Numbered from the stretch's first letter, positions 45,801 through 57,652 are shown. The stretch: DNA of 64,000 nt from Ophiocordyceps camponoti-saundersi (nom. inval.) (GCA_003339415.1 PDHQ01000071.1:91935-155934); one strand, 5' to 3'. Translations and numbers: made by a program. The notes: generated by a model from the sequence alone, not told the origin.

Positions 45801-46697
45801 ATGGACTCCCTCCGCGCAGCCCTCCAGCCCATAACGCACAACCTGCCGACCCCGATACAAGAACTGGGCATCTCCCTTCTCGGCCCGAGCTGTTACCGAA
45901 GCCTGATACTCGACATCGACCTTGAAGCCGTCGAATGCATCAAGCTCGCCGTCAGCAAAGGTCTAGGCATCGGCATCGTGGGCGCAGCTTCTATCGTCAA
46001 GTTGCCGCAAATCATCAAGCTCGCGCGCTCGAAATCCGCCGCCGGCGTCTCTTTCCTCTCCTATCTTCTCGAGACGACCGCACTGCTCATCACGCTCGCG
46101 TACAACTTCCGCAATGCCTTTCCCTTTAGCACCTATGGCGAGTCCGCCTTGATCCTCGCACAGGACGTGGTCATCTGCCTTTTGGTCCTCAACTATCAGG
46201 GACGCACTGCCGGTGCCGCTGTGCTCGTCGCCGGACTAGCTGCTGGAGCTTCTGCCCTGCTCGTCGCCGACGTGGACACGTTGGGATACCTGCAGGCTGG
46301 CGCTGGCGTCCTCGGCGTCGCGAGTAAGCTTCCTCAGATCATGGCCATCTGGCAGCAGGGAGGCACCGGCCAACTCAGCGCCTTTGCCGTGAGTCCCGTC
46401 CCCCGCGATTCAAGTCACCCCCTCTAGGTTACTGAACCCCATCGGGTCAAGGTCTTCAACTATCTCCTCGGCTCATTGTCGCGCATCTTCACCACCCTCC
46501 AAGAGGTCGATGATAAGCTGATTCTCTACGGCTTCGTTTCCGGCTTCATACTCAACGCCGTTCTTGCCCTGCAGATGATATACTACTGGAATGCGCCATC
46601 GGAAAAGGCCAGGTCCAAGCGCAGGGAGGCACCGTTCGCCACAACGACGGCGACATCCAGGTCCGGCAAGAGTCCATCAACTCGACGTCGTGGATAG
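45801..46697 (+). CDS. Mannose-P-dolichol utilisation protein 1 (PQ-loop)
   Basis: ER membrane protein of the MPDU1/Lec35 family, needed for use of dolichol-phosphate mannose and glucose in N-glycan and GPI assembly. Exons 45801-46388 and 46452-46697, 277 aa. Two PQ-loop repeats are visible: SIVKLPQIIKLARSKSAAGV (about residues 62-82) and VASKLPQIMAIWQQGGTGQL (about 173-193). Hydrophobic segments surround them (FLSYLLETTALLITLAYNF, VVICLLVLNYQG, AAVLVAGLAAGASALLVA), followed by FNYLLGSLSRIFTTLQEVDD and a last segment (FVSGFILNAVLALQMIYYW). The C terminus is basic. The ATG at 45801 (MDSLRAALQP) was chosen; no ATG precedes it in frame. Confidence 0.92.
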
Positions 46698-46948
46698 AAG
46701 TTGTTTTAGATCATTAATGCCAACTAACGTTGGTCGTCTCCATTTAATACTACCCCGGTCCGCCTAGATACTCGAGCCGTTACGACGCAAGTGTTCCCAA
46801 AGCATTCCCATGACTCGTCCCGAATCAGTGTCGCTGTAACCGTGACTCTCATCTCCTAGCAAAGTAATGCGCGCTCCCACCCAGCAAAAGCCCAAAACCT
46901 GGAAAACGCCTTGCGCCAAAAACTTTTGAATCTCCGCCTCGCTCAGGC

Positions 46949-47566
46949 TCAGAAGACCATGGCGCTAGTATCGTTCGAGCCAACGGCGCCGACACAATGC
47001 AGGCAATGCCTGTCCTCACCGAGACGGCTGACAGAGCAGCCCAGGCAGACATGCTTGCCGCAGGCGACACAAGCCATCTGCATGGAAGGCTCGCCGGCCT
47101 CGTCCGTTAGACCAGCGCCGCAATCGTCGCAGCTGAGATCGACGTCCAGCATCATCGTTACGGATCGATCGGGTTGGGGAGAAGAAGAAGAGGAGGAGGC
47201 GCAGGACGAAGGAGAAGACGCGATGTTCCAATACCGATGTAGTGTCCGCTGATGATCGTGGTCCGCAGTCGGCGTCGGCGTCGTCGCGCTTTGCATCTCG
47301 CCTTGTTGAGACGGTTGCTGCTCGCGCTGCTGAGCCGAGTAAAGAATGGCGAGAGTGCGCTCTGCAGCACCGCGTGAGTCTCAAGGCAACGACAGATAGG
47401 CAACCCGTTCAATGCGGGACATACGATGAACCTCATCTTCGGAAGGACGTCCGTTACGCACGCGTTTGAGGGTTCGGCTGTTGAGAGCTAATCTGAGCTC
47501 GACGTCATGGCCCATAGGAGACTGCGTCGAGCGGAGGGTCTGAACTGAGCGCTTTCGCTTCACCAT
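46949..47566 (-). CDS. Conserved small fungal Cys-rich protein, 184 aa
   Basis: Two exons on the minus strand, 47566-47425 and 47361-46949, separated by a 63-nt intron (GTATGT...CTGCAG). The splice joins the motif NSRTLKRVRNGRPSEDEVHQ to RTLAILYSAQQREQ, a block I recall as widely conserved in uncharacterised ascomycete proteins that begin MVKRKR. The C-terminal half has eight Cys in a zinc-ribbon-like pattern: CDDCG, CVACGKHVCLGC and CLHC. An N-terminal basic stretch (VKRKR) suggests a nuclear location. No function known to me. Convergent with MPDU1 (251 bp). Confidence 0.72.
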
Positions 47567-47980
47567 GGCGGCAGGCGGAGTTTTGTCAGGGCTTTTCCTA
47601 AGGAAAATTATATGAGGGAAAGTTCGATTCCTGGAGATGATGAAGCTTTGCTCGTAGCCTCGCGTGAGGCAGGGTCAAAGATTGTAACACCAGATACATT
47701 GGCTGCTGGCAGTCTTACGAAAAAGGGCAGGTCGCGAAGACGCGTTAAGCGCGTTTTTATTGTTTGTTAATTGATTCATCGCTGATTAGTAAGCGGCGTC
47801 ACCGCCGAAGGCCGGCGCCCCTAGACGGAGACTCCCCGGACTCGGAGGGAGATATGGCGAATTAGCGATGTACCTAGCCAATGCAATTATACTCCTTTTC
47901 GGAGATGAGATATTCGAAATAGATAGTCATCCAAGAAGATAGGTATTCAGATCTCACTAGATAGACCGCAATTGCCGCCG
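47567..47980. other. Spacer between two minus-strand genes
   Basis: 414 bp; contains TAAGCGCG/T-rich DNA (47740-47770). A GTTCGATTCC at 47620-47629 resembles a tRNA B box but has no A box or cloverleaf. No gene seen. Confidence 0.4.
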
Positions 47981-49185
47981 TTAGCAGCTCCGATAAGTAT
48001 ACCATTGCGAGTAGGAGCTCGTGTCTAAGTCGCGTCAGCACCCGAGATTCGACGAGACGAAGCATCAAGGGGATGAAAGAACAAATTTCACCTCGAAAAG
48101 ACGGCATGCCGAGTTCGTATCCAACATTGGCATAGCCCTCGTTGAGTACAGCATTCTGCAACGATACCGTTGTAGCTTGTTGCTCCTCCAACTCCCAAGG
48201 ACGACGACACATGGGACACCTCGGCGAGCGGTCGCTCTTCCTAATCCAGGTATTCATACATTGTCGGTGGAAGTTCTGCCCACACGCGGCGCGGCACCAC
48301 ACAATCGCCTGCGCATCGTTGCTTTCGAGCTCGCAGAAGCAGATGGAACAGTCGCCTTCGATGGCCCGCCGCTTCCCTCCACATTGGAAAGACGAGGTAT
48401 CGTAACCCTCAGCAGGTGAGGTCCAGGCAGCGGCGAAGATGGCCCGCAGCTCGGTTGAAAGTAGAGCCAGTTGATAGACGAGGTCGAAGGGGGCATGTAG
48501 CACGCGAGCGAGCACCTTTTTTATTCCCCATTCCCCATCCGGGAAGAGGTAAGCAAAAGTGAACAGACAAGCTGAAAACGAGGGCTCTTACGAAGATAAC
48601 ATGCTTGCATTGATTGCCCTTCCGCGCGTGCGGACAGTCACAAGAAAGCTGCCGCGCGATTCTGATCGTGTAGACATTTCCCGTCGACCCAGCTAGAATA
48701 AAGGACTCTTCAGGGCAGAGCTCATCACCTCCTCGCTGCCGTCCGAGAACACAAAAGCGCTGCGTCATAGCACGATCGTGGACGGCCCAAAAGCTCTTTG
48801 GCGGCGCAGGCCGAAATCTCCGCAATCGCTGTTCGATGGGGCCTGACAAGACGGCTTCCCGACGTCGCTGTTCGATGGGGCCCGACAAGACGGCTTCCCG
48901 ACGTCGCTGTTCGATGGGGCCCGACCAGACAGCTTCCTGATATCGCTGTCGGATGGAGCCTGGCAAGACGGTTTCCTGACATCGCTTATCCGTCTCATCC
49001 GTACGGGTATTGTCGTTAACTTGGTCGTAAGTTTCCTCCTCGTCGCTTTCATCAGAACATTCCCAAATTCCATCTTCACCAAAGACGTCTTCATAGGCGT
49101 AACTTCCGTCATCGTCCTCATCACTACTGAGGTCTATCGGGTTCTCCCACGAAGAGCCCTCGCGAGCGTCACATTGCGATGCCAT
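47981..49185 (-). CDS. SWIM- and RING-type zinc finger protein
   Basis: Probable E3 ubiquitin ligase. Exons on the minus strand: 49185-48592, 48515-48092 and 48024-47981, 353 aa. The N terminus is acidic (DLSSDEDDD), followed by four 13-residue repeats (unit SGPIEQRRREAVL). A SWIM zinc site (CDCPHARKGNQCKH) crosses the end of exon 1, which joins HVIF to VLARVLHAP. A RING-like finger follows: CSICFCEL, CRAACGQNFHRQC, CPMCRRPW. The last intron (48091-48025, GTGAAA...CTTAG with branch GCTGACG) is inferred; if not removed, the frame runs on to 47874 and gains hydrophobic residues. The same SWIM-RING order occurs in a known fungal family. Substrates unknown. Confidence 0.82.
48827..48982 (-). repeat. 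Four tandem 39-bp coding repeats
   Basis: Copies at 48827-48865, 48866-48904, 48905-48943 and 48944-48982, in frame within the SWIM-RING gene. The first two differ by about one base; the outer two are more diverged, which suggests expansion by slippage or unequal exchange. Confidence 0.92.
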
Positions 49186-50265
49186 GGCCGTAGCTGATAG
49201 GGTATGAGACAGAAGATTGCAATGTATGCCTCCGTTCGTACTGATGTATTTGTCCGTAGGAGTAGAGGTACCTACCTAGGGACAGGCGAGAAGCAGACGA
49301 GCCTCAGTCATTACAGGCATGCGCAAAGTTTTCTCGTTGATAGGGAAGGCGCATCACGTGCGAAATACACATACCTGAATATCTTGATGCATCTTTTCAT
49401 CTAGGTAGTCTCCGTATCTTGATTTGTCCATGTAGATATTACTATTGGTACATACATTCCGCGCAAACACATCTTATGGAGTACGGATGTTTACTTACCT
49501 ATGCACGGATATATCCGAACTGACACGCAGCTGAGATCTCTCGTCCGGGTATCACGTTTATGTACGAATACTACGGAGTATGTACATACAGGTAGCACTG
49601 TAGTAGTAACCATGGGAATCATGATATACTATATCCGTACATAGGAATGTAGTGCCCTATCGGTCTGTCTGAGACAATGTGTCAACCTCATGCAACTATC
49701 GTCATCAACAACTCTACAACAAGACGACAACCACCTCAACATGCTAGTCAACAACAACCCCAATCTCCCACCCGTCCATCTATTGCCTTAAGACCAATAC
49801 ATCACCCTCTCACCATCCACGCCACATCTTGCCCTTTGCTGGCAACCTAACGCCTTTCACCCGCAGAGCTGTCAAAAGGCCAACAAACTCCAAACGTGAA
49901 GTCATCCCAGAGCTGATGCATAAGACGCGCAAAGGAAAGCAAAGAAGCCAAAAAAAAACATGAGGACACACATTTACTGCAGTTCTCCTGTCCGACTGCG
50001 AAAGGCGGATATATGACGCGTATCGCTTAACGCCGACTTTCTATGCTTGCAAGGCCAGGATTAGATGGCTATTATCTCGGAGCGGAACGGTTTTGAGCGA
50101 CGGCTTCGATTGTGGCTTTGTAGTAGGTAGTAAATAGACCCTGTGGGCTGTTTGTGCTGTCCGGTCAACAGAGACATCTGCGTCGGCGCCAAAGCCCACG
50201 CTTAGGGATTGAGTGTAAAGGATATGATCAAGGTGAAAGCGTCATGACGGTCCATGTGACGGACA
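49186..50265. other. Intergenic region
   Basis: 1.1 kb without a gene. Motifs: GTACCTACCTAGG (49268-49280), GTACGGATG (49481-49489), a TACTACGGAGTATGTACATA palindrome-like stretch (49569-49588) and ATATCCGTACATA (49630-49642). The left part may carry the SWIM-RING promoter; the right part the PNG1 3' end. Confidence 0.45.
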
Positions 50266-51669
50266 TCAGCCAGGCCCAGGTTTGCGAGGTGGCTGTGGCT
50301 GTCGACCACTCCGTGCCGGTAGCCACTCGGTCGAAGCCGACTGCCGGCCCGGCTGCTCGGCGGGAAGCTTGACATCCTGGCCGGCTGTGGAACCTGGACT
50401 GCGCGCCGAGGAAGGGCCCGGTACAAGGTCGGTGACGGCTTGCGCGATGGATGCCACCACATACCCTCGAAGCTCCTGGTCTTCCCGACGGTCTTCCTTT
50501 TCCAGACGAAATCGCTCCTCCTTACGCATGTTGGCACGTCGGAGACTTCTGATCTCCTGCATAACGTAGAGCAGTACCTCCTCGGGGCATCCAGTACGTT
50601 CGTTGGCGTACTCGCTCCTGCGCACATAACGTCTCGTCACGTCAGTGGCCCCTTCGATGGAAAAGGCGATGCAGTAAGACATCCTCTTGCCCCAGCCCTC
50701 GCTGTAGAGACGCGGGTTATCCCACGCCTCCTCGCAGGCGTCGACGTGAACCCATCGCTGTCTGTGTTCGGAGTAGACCTCGGTCCAGACATGATCTTCC
50801 GCGTTCCAAACCCAGCGGACGCGGCCACCAACGGCGCGGCACAGCATGCTGAAGCAGTTAGCCCACTCTCCAACGCGACCCCTGCGCGTCTGAAGTAATC
50901 GCCACACATCGCCGTAGCGCGGAAAGCGCTCGAGGGCACCGCAGCTGTGGGCTGAGCAGCGGTATAGCTCAACCCGCAGAGCACCGCAAGCGCTCTCTTC
51001 CGGCGTCGGCGCCGTCATGCCGTTGGCGAATGTCGGCGACAGACAAATGGAACAAGGTGGGTTGTTAACCCAGGTGAAGAAAGATCGCTTGAACCAGCTG
51101 CGAGCAAGGTTAGTCGACCAGGGGAAGTTCCCGAGGGAAGATTGAGCGTACCGAAGAAGGGCCCTGATCACACAGTCTTGATAGCCCCATTCGGGTCGAC
51201 GGCCATCTCCCATGCTCTCGGCCTCGGCTTGCAGCACCTGGCTTTCCTCCTCGGCCTCGCTGTAGATGCGGTCGAGAGGAATGGTTTGGAGAGCCTCGTC
51301 AAGCAGTCCAGGATTTTCGTATTTGGTAGGCGTAAGAGAGAGGCTAATGAGGAGATTGCGGAACTTTTGCGAGTCTCGGTCGCCGGCAGCGGGAGGCGTG
51401 GGTATCTTGGGGAGATGGCGTAGGCAGGAATAAGACGGAGGCGTCGACGGACCGTGGGAGGTGGCGGGACGACGATGATCGACAGATGTATGGCCACATA
51501 GATTGGCGCTCGATGCTCGGTTCGTCAGGCTGGGAGAAAGTTGACGAGGACTAGAGCGTAAATCGGTCATACGCTTATCGCGAAGCAAGCCCTCGAAGCG
51601 AATGCGCAAGTCGTGAGCCCACTCGTCACCATGGGACGACGAGCTTGAAGGGTTGGCTCGGCTCGCCAT
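50266..51669 (-). CDS. PNG1: PNG1, peptide:N-glycanase family, catalytic Cys absent
   Basis: Transglutaminase-fold protein that in yeast deglycosylates misfolded glycoproteins exported from the ER. Exons on the minus strand: 51669-51152 and 51097-50266, 449 aa; the 54-nt intron has no stop but splicing restores the conserved [20 protein letters not shown]. Zinc-site cysteines are present ([14 protein letters not shown]). The active-site block reads [12 protein letters not shown]; active enzymes have Cys where Val (codon 50872-50874) stands here. The His (EDHVWTEVY) and Asp (WVHVDAC) of the triad remain. Filamentous-fungal PNG1 proteins are known to lack this Cys yet matter for growth, so this is probably not decay. 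The C terminus after residue 340 is charged, then Pro/Gly-rich. The ATG at 51669 is the best start. Confidence 0.9.
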   Translation of the reverse strand: MASRANPSSSSSHGDEWAHDLRIRFEGLLRDKRMTDLRSSPRQLSPSLTNRASSANLCGHTSVDHRRPATSHGPSTPPSYSCLRHLPKIPTPPAAGDRDSQKFRNLLISLSLTPTKYENPGLLDEALQTIPLDRIYSEAEEESQVLQAEAESMGDGRRPEWGYQDCVIRALLRYAQSSLGNFPWSTNLARSWFKRSFFTWVNNPPCSICLSPTFANGMTAPTPEESACGALRVELYRCSAHSCGALERFPRYGDVWRLLQTRRGRVGEWANCFSMLCRAVGGRVRWVWNAEDHVWTEVYSEHRQRWVHVDACEEAWDNPRLYSEGWGKRMSYCIAFSIEGATDVTRRYVRRSEYANERTGCPEEVLLYVMQEIRSLRRANMRKEERFRLEKEDRREDQELRGYVVASIAQAVTDLVPGPSSARSPGSTAGQDVKLPAEQPGRQSASTEWLPARSGRQPQPPRKPGPG

Positions 51670-53081
51670 GGTGAGCGAGGCGGCGGCGAGTGAATCGTGT
51701 TGGAAAGAAGATAAGATGTGAGGAGGTTCTGTTGAGAACAAATTGTCGTCAGCCTGCGTTGCCACACACACCAGGGGATGCCGCCGGGCGGTCCGCATAG
51801 AGGGGCGGGGAGGCAAAAAAGATGACGCTATTGTGGGCGGAACGAACCGAAGAGAGGACGAAAGGCAGCCAGAGGAAAAGCGAAAGAGGCGCTTCCGCAG
51901 CCGCTGTTTAGACACGGCGCAGCAGCATGGAGCAGCAGCAGACTTGCTCGAGGCCCGGATTACGGCGAAAGAGGAGGGAATAGGTTCAAGAGAGAGAGAG
52001 AGGAGTCGACCGTAGTGTATGTACTATCGTTGGATGGCGGTTTAGTAGTACGCGTCAGCCCAGGGTGCAGGCTGTGCCACGATTGGCTGGATTCAGGGGT
52101 GGGTAGAGAGTACCCAAGGGCCCACTACATGTAGCGGGTAAAGGGTGGGTAGCGGATACACCGACTGACAGTATTCGTATTACGTTGCGGATTATCGCTC
52201 AGGCACTTCTGAGTCTCGTCCCTCGAGAAACGGCGGCATCGTTGCGTCTTTGCTGATGCCTATCTAGGGGGCATCGAAATAGGAGTGGGAAGTTGGTGGA
52301 TATGTAAATACCAGGTAGGCGAAAAAGGCTTCCACAATCGCGGACAGACACTCATGATCCATCCAGTCAGCACCCTTTCGTCCCGTCTTTCCATCCATGG
52401 CGCAGTTCCTTCCTTGTCGCCATGCCCCAGCCACAGCTATGTGGCTTATCCACTGTTAACCAGCAGCATGGCTTACATAAGTACTACACACATCCACCAA
52501 CCCAACCACCCAGGGACCATATGCCGTCGTCTCTACGGATACGGATTAATCTTACCCCCTCAACACGGCGAATCCCGAACCACCTGCTCTAGCTTAAGCC
52601 ACTCACAGAGACGACGCGTCATCTGAACCAATGAGGCAAGCTCAAACTCATACCAGTCGTCTGTATTCGCTCAAGCCACCTGAAAAAGGGCCGTTGAACC
52701 CCCGTTCTTCCATTTAGCATCTCCGTCTCTCGCCGGCCCTCTTTAATATATGGCTCGTGCCATCAGTAAACTCTCGTCGACGTCCGCGACACGTCATCTA
52801 CCTCCACGATCCTCCACCGAAATATGTACGCTGCTGACCACTACCCCTGGTAGAACTCCATTGCTCGTCATGCCCATCATCCGTTTCCAACGTTCTGCGT
52901 ATACACACACCCGCGTATACCTAGTCCTCTCGAAGCCTCTCTCAAGTCGCAGTACGGATACAGACGAAGCCGAGGCTCAGGAAGGGCGAGAGACGCCCAA
53001 GACACAAAAACCAACGAGGCTGACACCACGGGTCCCCTTTATTAGCGCAGCACCTTGTCTGCCGACCGTCACCGACGCCCT
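51670..53081. other. Intergenic region between PNG1 and UTP4
   Basis: 1.4 kb. Contains an AG run (51990-52002), ATCCGTA/TACGGAT motifs (52536-52548, 52955-52962) and no coherent coding frame. PNG1 leader at its left, UTP4 3' end at its right. Confidence 0.45.
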
Positions 53082-55690
53082 TCACCTCTCCAATTCGTGC
53101 TCTGCATAGTACCGGTCAGGCATGTCCTTATCCCACGCCGGTCTCTCCACCAACGCCACCTCGAGCGTCTGATCGTCGGCCTCGCTGAGCGGTACAATGC
53201 CGAGCAACGGACGATACTTGAATGTCAACCACCAGTTTTTGCGCTCCGCTCCGCTGCCTGCCTGCGGGGGACGGGCCATCTGCATATCGGCGTCGGGCAG
53301 TTCGTCGTCACTGTCGCTTCCGCCACCCTGGGAGCCTGTGCCTGTCATGACTTCCACGCACTGGCTATTGCGCCCGTACTTGCGTATCTTGTGCGGCGTC
53401 AAGCCTTCCTCTTCGTTGACACTTCCTGCGCCCGAGCTTGGCCAGGCCCTCTTGCGCTTCTTCCCCTGCGTCACCCGTGAGTCATCGGCGACCTTGAGAT
53501 CCTGGCTCAAGTCCAACATCAGGAGAAATGATAGGCCGTAAACCCACATCCTCGAATCTCGCCACAGTATTCCTTTTGGAAGGTCTCTGATTTCCTGAAT
53601 CTTCCCTGGCAAAACAGATCGCGGATGTCGACGAGACCACGACGTTAGCGATCCCTGCCGTGGATGAAACGTGAGAACGTGCCACAGCGATGTCACCGCC
53701 GCCAGCACGTAGTCGTCCGCAGAATGGGCTTCATCACCTGCTTCGCAAACGCGCACGGGCACATGGTTCGAGAAAGATAGTACAACAGGCGCCGACGGCA
53801 GTTTGGGAAGCAGCTCCGCGGCCGGATTGCGTACCCAACGAGCGTCTCCGCCCTCTTTCTCTTGAGACTCGTCGCCGCTGTCGGATGACGACGACGATGC
53901 CGCGTCATCCTCAACCACACCAACCTCCCCTCCACCAAGTGTCCATGTGTCCACGTATCCGGCCAGATCTGCCACTGCCAACATGCGAGAATCCGCGCTG
54001 AAGGCTATTTGCGTAATGTTTCTAAGATATTTGCCGAAGGCGCCTTCCGTAGTGTAATGGGGAATATCGCGATGAAGGCGAGAGAGCCTGCGGAGCATGG
54101 AAGAATTCTCTAGCGAGCCTCTTGATGCATACTCGCGCAAGCTTACCATCAGAACACGCTGGCCTTGTTGTACCAGGCATAACCACTGGCCATCAGGCGA
54201 TAGCTTCACCTGACTGGCCCCGAGACGCGTCATCCTTTGCGGAAGCTTCAATGATGTGACCGTGACATCTGAAGGCTTGACCGGGTTGTCGTGCCCTAGG
54301 TAAAACGCCTTGACATCTACAGCGGTGGCCACGACGAGAAAATGGCCGCTGTCGTCCACGGCAGCAGAGGTGATGTTGGAGTCTCCTCGGATGATGATGG
54401 ACTTGAGGAGCTTCTGGTTCTGCTTGATATCGGAGGCTTCCCCACTTGAACCGAGAAGCTCCGAGGCGGTCTTCCTCAAGATCCAGATATGAACTTGTCG
54501 ATCCCACCAGCTAACTATGAACCGGCAGTGAGAGGCGCTGACTATGGGAGGTTGTTGCGGTAGGCAGCTAAGTGCCCTGTGGTTCTGACGCCCCATTTCC
54601 TTGAGGGGAATCACGATCAAGTCGGCGTCCGGTCCTAAAACTCCAAATTAGCGGCACTTCAGACAAGCATGCGAGAGGAAGGCAGACCTCCAGAGACTAC
54701 GACGCTCATGTTACCGTGTTCGAACGAGGCCATTGTCTTGACGTCGTGGTCGTGGTACCTTCGCCCCCATACCTTCGTCCAACGACTTGTAGTGCCTCCA
54801 TTAGGCCTGTAGAGAAAGGTCCTTTGGTCCATGCCACCGCTGATAATGCTGGTGCCGTCGGCGCTGACGGCGAGGCTAAGTACGTCTTGCTTGTGGCCCT
54901 CGATTCGTTGGCTCTGGGTGTATGTCTCGCCGTTCCATATGCAAATCTGGCCTGTCGAGTCGCCGGAGACGATATCGCCGTTGGGTAGACATTTGACGCA
55001 CCAGACGATGATGTTTTTGGCACCGCCCTTGAGGTCAGAGCCAAGAGTCATGCGCTGGAGCATGCGACCGTTTCTGAGACTATGTGCGCGGATTGTGCTA
55101 TCAGAGCAACCGACAATGCAGACTCCGCGGGACTGAAACGTCATGCTGACTATCTGTACCTTGTTGGTTGGTGACTTGAAGATAATACGCTGGAAGCGAA
55201 GATCGTCGTCGTCGACCGAGTAGATGGCCAAATCGCCTTGAACGGTGCCGACCACCAGCTTCTGGCCATCGGCGTCGGTTGCCGACGTAGGCGCGGGTTG
55301 AGCAGCTAGACACCAGATATCACCGTGCTGGCCACTGGCGTGGCGCTTCACTGTGCGCTTTTCGAGGTCCCACTCGGTGACGGTCGAGGTGTAGCCGATG
55401 CTGAAGAGGCGCGATTTTCCCATGAGAACGCGGCCGCCTCCCAAGTCCTGGTCAGGCTCGTTGATCCACACGAGGCTGTCGATGCTTCGACCCTTTCCGC
55501 CGCGAATTACGAGCTCCTGATGCCACGCGCCGGATAGGGGATTCCAAATCTCGACATCGCCGTTGGAGCGGCCGACTGCCAGCCGTGCGACGGAGCCGTG
55601 GTTACGGGTTCGCGGCGTAGGATGAGAGAAGGCGGCGGCGTTGATACCCGCGGGTTGGTAGGGAATGAACCGGCAGCGGTGTATATCCAT
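53082..55690 (-). CDS. UTP4: U3 snoRNP protein UTP4 (WD40, t-UTP)
   Basis: Member of the t-UTP/UtpA complex that binds early pre-rRNA in the nucleolus and supports 18S maturation; human homologue cirhin. Exons on the minus strand: 55690-54688 and 54634-53082, 851 aa. Two WD40 propellers are expected: repeats with visible units include LAVGRSNGDVEIWNPLSGAW, FSIGYTSTVTEWDLEKRTV, IVSGDSTGQICIWNGETY and VSADGTSIISGGMDQRTFLY, followed in the second half by FIVSWWDRQVHIWILRK and LAVADLAGYVDTWTLGGG. The start MDIHRCRFIPYQPAGINA is typical for the family. A Ser/Asp/Glu-rich insert lies near residues 595-615, and a basic stretch GKKRKRAW near 720 could be a nuclear signal. The C terminus (FKYRPLLGIVPL) is conserved. 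Divergent from the nicotinate phosphoribosyltransferase, 460 bp apart. Confidence 0.93.
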
Positions 55691-56150
55691 GGCCGCTTAA
55701 TCACCCTGCGTGAGGCAGCGCTGCGCTCACTCGGACACCGGCGTGTCGAAGATCAGGAGTATTCGAAGCTCAGCCTACCAGGTAGATAGATTCCTTGGCG
55801 AATAATTTTTTTGTTGGAGATCGGATCTCGGTGGCTTTTTCTTCCGTGATAAAGTATGTACTGTATGTACGTTCCCGATAAAAGACACCGTATTCGTATT
55901 ACCCTCTATCGGAGCCTCCCGACATCGGGCGTCTCGGCTTCAACTCCGATTGGCGCGCATGAATCGCAAGTCCAAACCTAATCGCTGCCGACAAGTTGGT
56001 ACTGACGAAGGCCATTTCTTTGCTTTGTTAGAATTACAGACTTGCGACGCTTTACTTCCTTATATTGCACACATACCTGTATTCTTCGGTTTACATACGA
56101 GGCTTGACTGTGACTCTACCGATTTCAAGCAAACCGAAACTTCTCCTCCC
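55691..56150. promoter_or_regulatory. Divergent promoter region UTP4 / NPT1
   Basis: 460 bp. An inverted pair near TATGTACTGTATGTACG (55855-55871) occurs. An in-frame upstream ATG at 55959 lies before the preferred NPT1 start. No TATA box recognised. Confidence 0.4.
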
Positions 56151-57652
56151 ATGGAGTTGAACGAATCATCGCCCTCCCACGAGGGCATCGATTCCCTTCT
56201 CGACACGGACTTGTACAAGTTGACGATGCAATGCGCCGTCTTCAGGTACTTTAAAGACGTTCCCGTTTCTTACGCATTCACGAACCGGACTCCCGAGAAG
56301 AGACTATCTCGTCCCGCTTTCGAGTGGCTTGGCGAGCAAATACGCAGTGAGTCTCTTTGCCCCCCTTTGCGTGGCCATAGCTGACAGGTTGCCTTTCAGA
56401 ACTCGGCAACATATCCCTGTCCGACGAAGAATATCGGTTTCTAAAATCGAAATGCAGCTATTTGTCCCCGGAATATCTCGAATACTTGCGAGAGTTCCGG
56501 TTGCGGCCGTCTGAAGAGGTTTCCGTCACCTTTACGCCCTTGGTCACCGACGCTGACCCTGACTCGGAGATCGGGGACATTGAAATCAGCATCAGCGGAA
56601 CTTGGTCCAGCACAATCCTCTACGAGATTCCGCTGCTGGCGCTCATCTCAGAAGCCTACTTCCGCTTCATCGACACGGACTGGAACTATGATGGCCAGGA
56701 AGATCAGGCGTACGAAAAAGGCCTGCAGCTGCTCAAAGCGGGCTGCGATACGACCGAGTTTGGCACACGCAGGAGACGCGACCATCATACTCAGGCTCTC
56801 GTGATGCGCGGCCTCGTCAGGGCATCAAAGGAAGCCGTAGCAAGAGGCATGCCGGGGAAACTGGCGGGCACGAGCAACGTTCTTCTGGCCATGCGATTCG
56901 GGCTCGCTCCTCTCGGTACAGTGGCTCATGAGTGGTTCATGGGCACGGCCGCCATCATCGGCGACTACCAAAAGGCGACGGAAGAGGCGCTGCGGCACTG
57001 GGTCAGTTGCTTCGGCTCCGATCTCACCATCGCTTTGACGGATACCTTTGGCACGCCCGACTTTCTCAAGTCATTTAGCCTGCCGGTGCGACCCCTGACC
57101 GACGGCGTGGCGCCCGACGTCTTCCAAAAGTCCGATGGCACCATGAAGACCTACGCCGAGCACTTTATCGGTGTAAGACAGGACTCGGGCGATCCCGCAG
57201 AGTACACGAAAACGATGCGATCCTACTACGACGAGCAGGGCATCAAGGACAGTAAGGTCATTGTCTTCTCCGACTCGCTCAACATTGAGCGCTGCCTTGA
57301 GTATAGGCGCATCGCGGACGAGCACGACTTGCAACCTCGTTTTGGTGTCGGCACCTTTCTGTCAAACGACTTTGTCCGTCTCTCGAACGGGACCAAGTCG
57401 ACGCCCTTGAATATTGTCATCAAACTCAACTCAGCTGCAGGTCGTCCGGCCATCAAGATCAGGTAGGCGGCCAAGCACGACTTGGTTTGAAGGTATACCT
57501 TGCTGACAAGAGCCAGCGATACCATGGGCAAGAACACGGGAGATAGAGACGTTGTTGATAGGGTTAAGCGCGAGCTTGGCTACGTGGAGCGTCAGTGGGA
57601 AGACGGCGATGAAAGCTCGCGATGGGGCAAGGACGAGCCGGTAAATGGCTAA
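56151..57652 (+). CDS. NPT1: Nicotinate phosphoribosyltransferase
   Basis: First step of the Preiss-Handler salvage path: nicotinate, PRPP and ATP to nicotinate mononucleotide. Three exons, 56151-56346, 56400-57462 and 57517-57652, 464 aa. Family blocks in order: [16 protein letters not shown] and [12 protein letters not shown] (exon 1), [33 protein letters not shown] with the nucleotide-binding basic residues and the His that is phosphorylated in relatives, [42 protein letters not shown] and SDSLNIERC, and [18 protein letters not shown] across the last intron. Start at 56151 ([18 protein letters not shown]) fits the family; an in-frame ATG at 55959 would add 64 residues without similarity. 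Confidence 0.93.

Noticed and set aside
47618..47632. tRNA B-box-like GTTCGATTCC
   Set aside because: No A box at the right distance and no cloverleaf on either strand.
50154..50898. Plus-strand frames opposite PNG1
   Set aside because: Antisense of a well-supported gene; no homology.
52285..53109. Two plus-strand frames between PNG1 and UTP4
   Set aside because: Thr/Ser/His-rich, no domain, and no splice partners.
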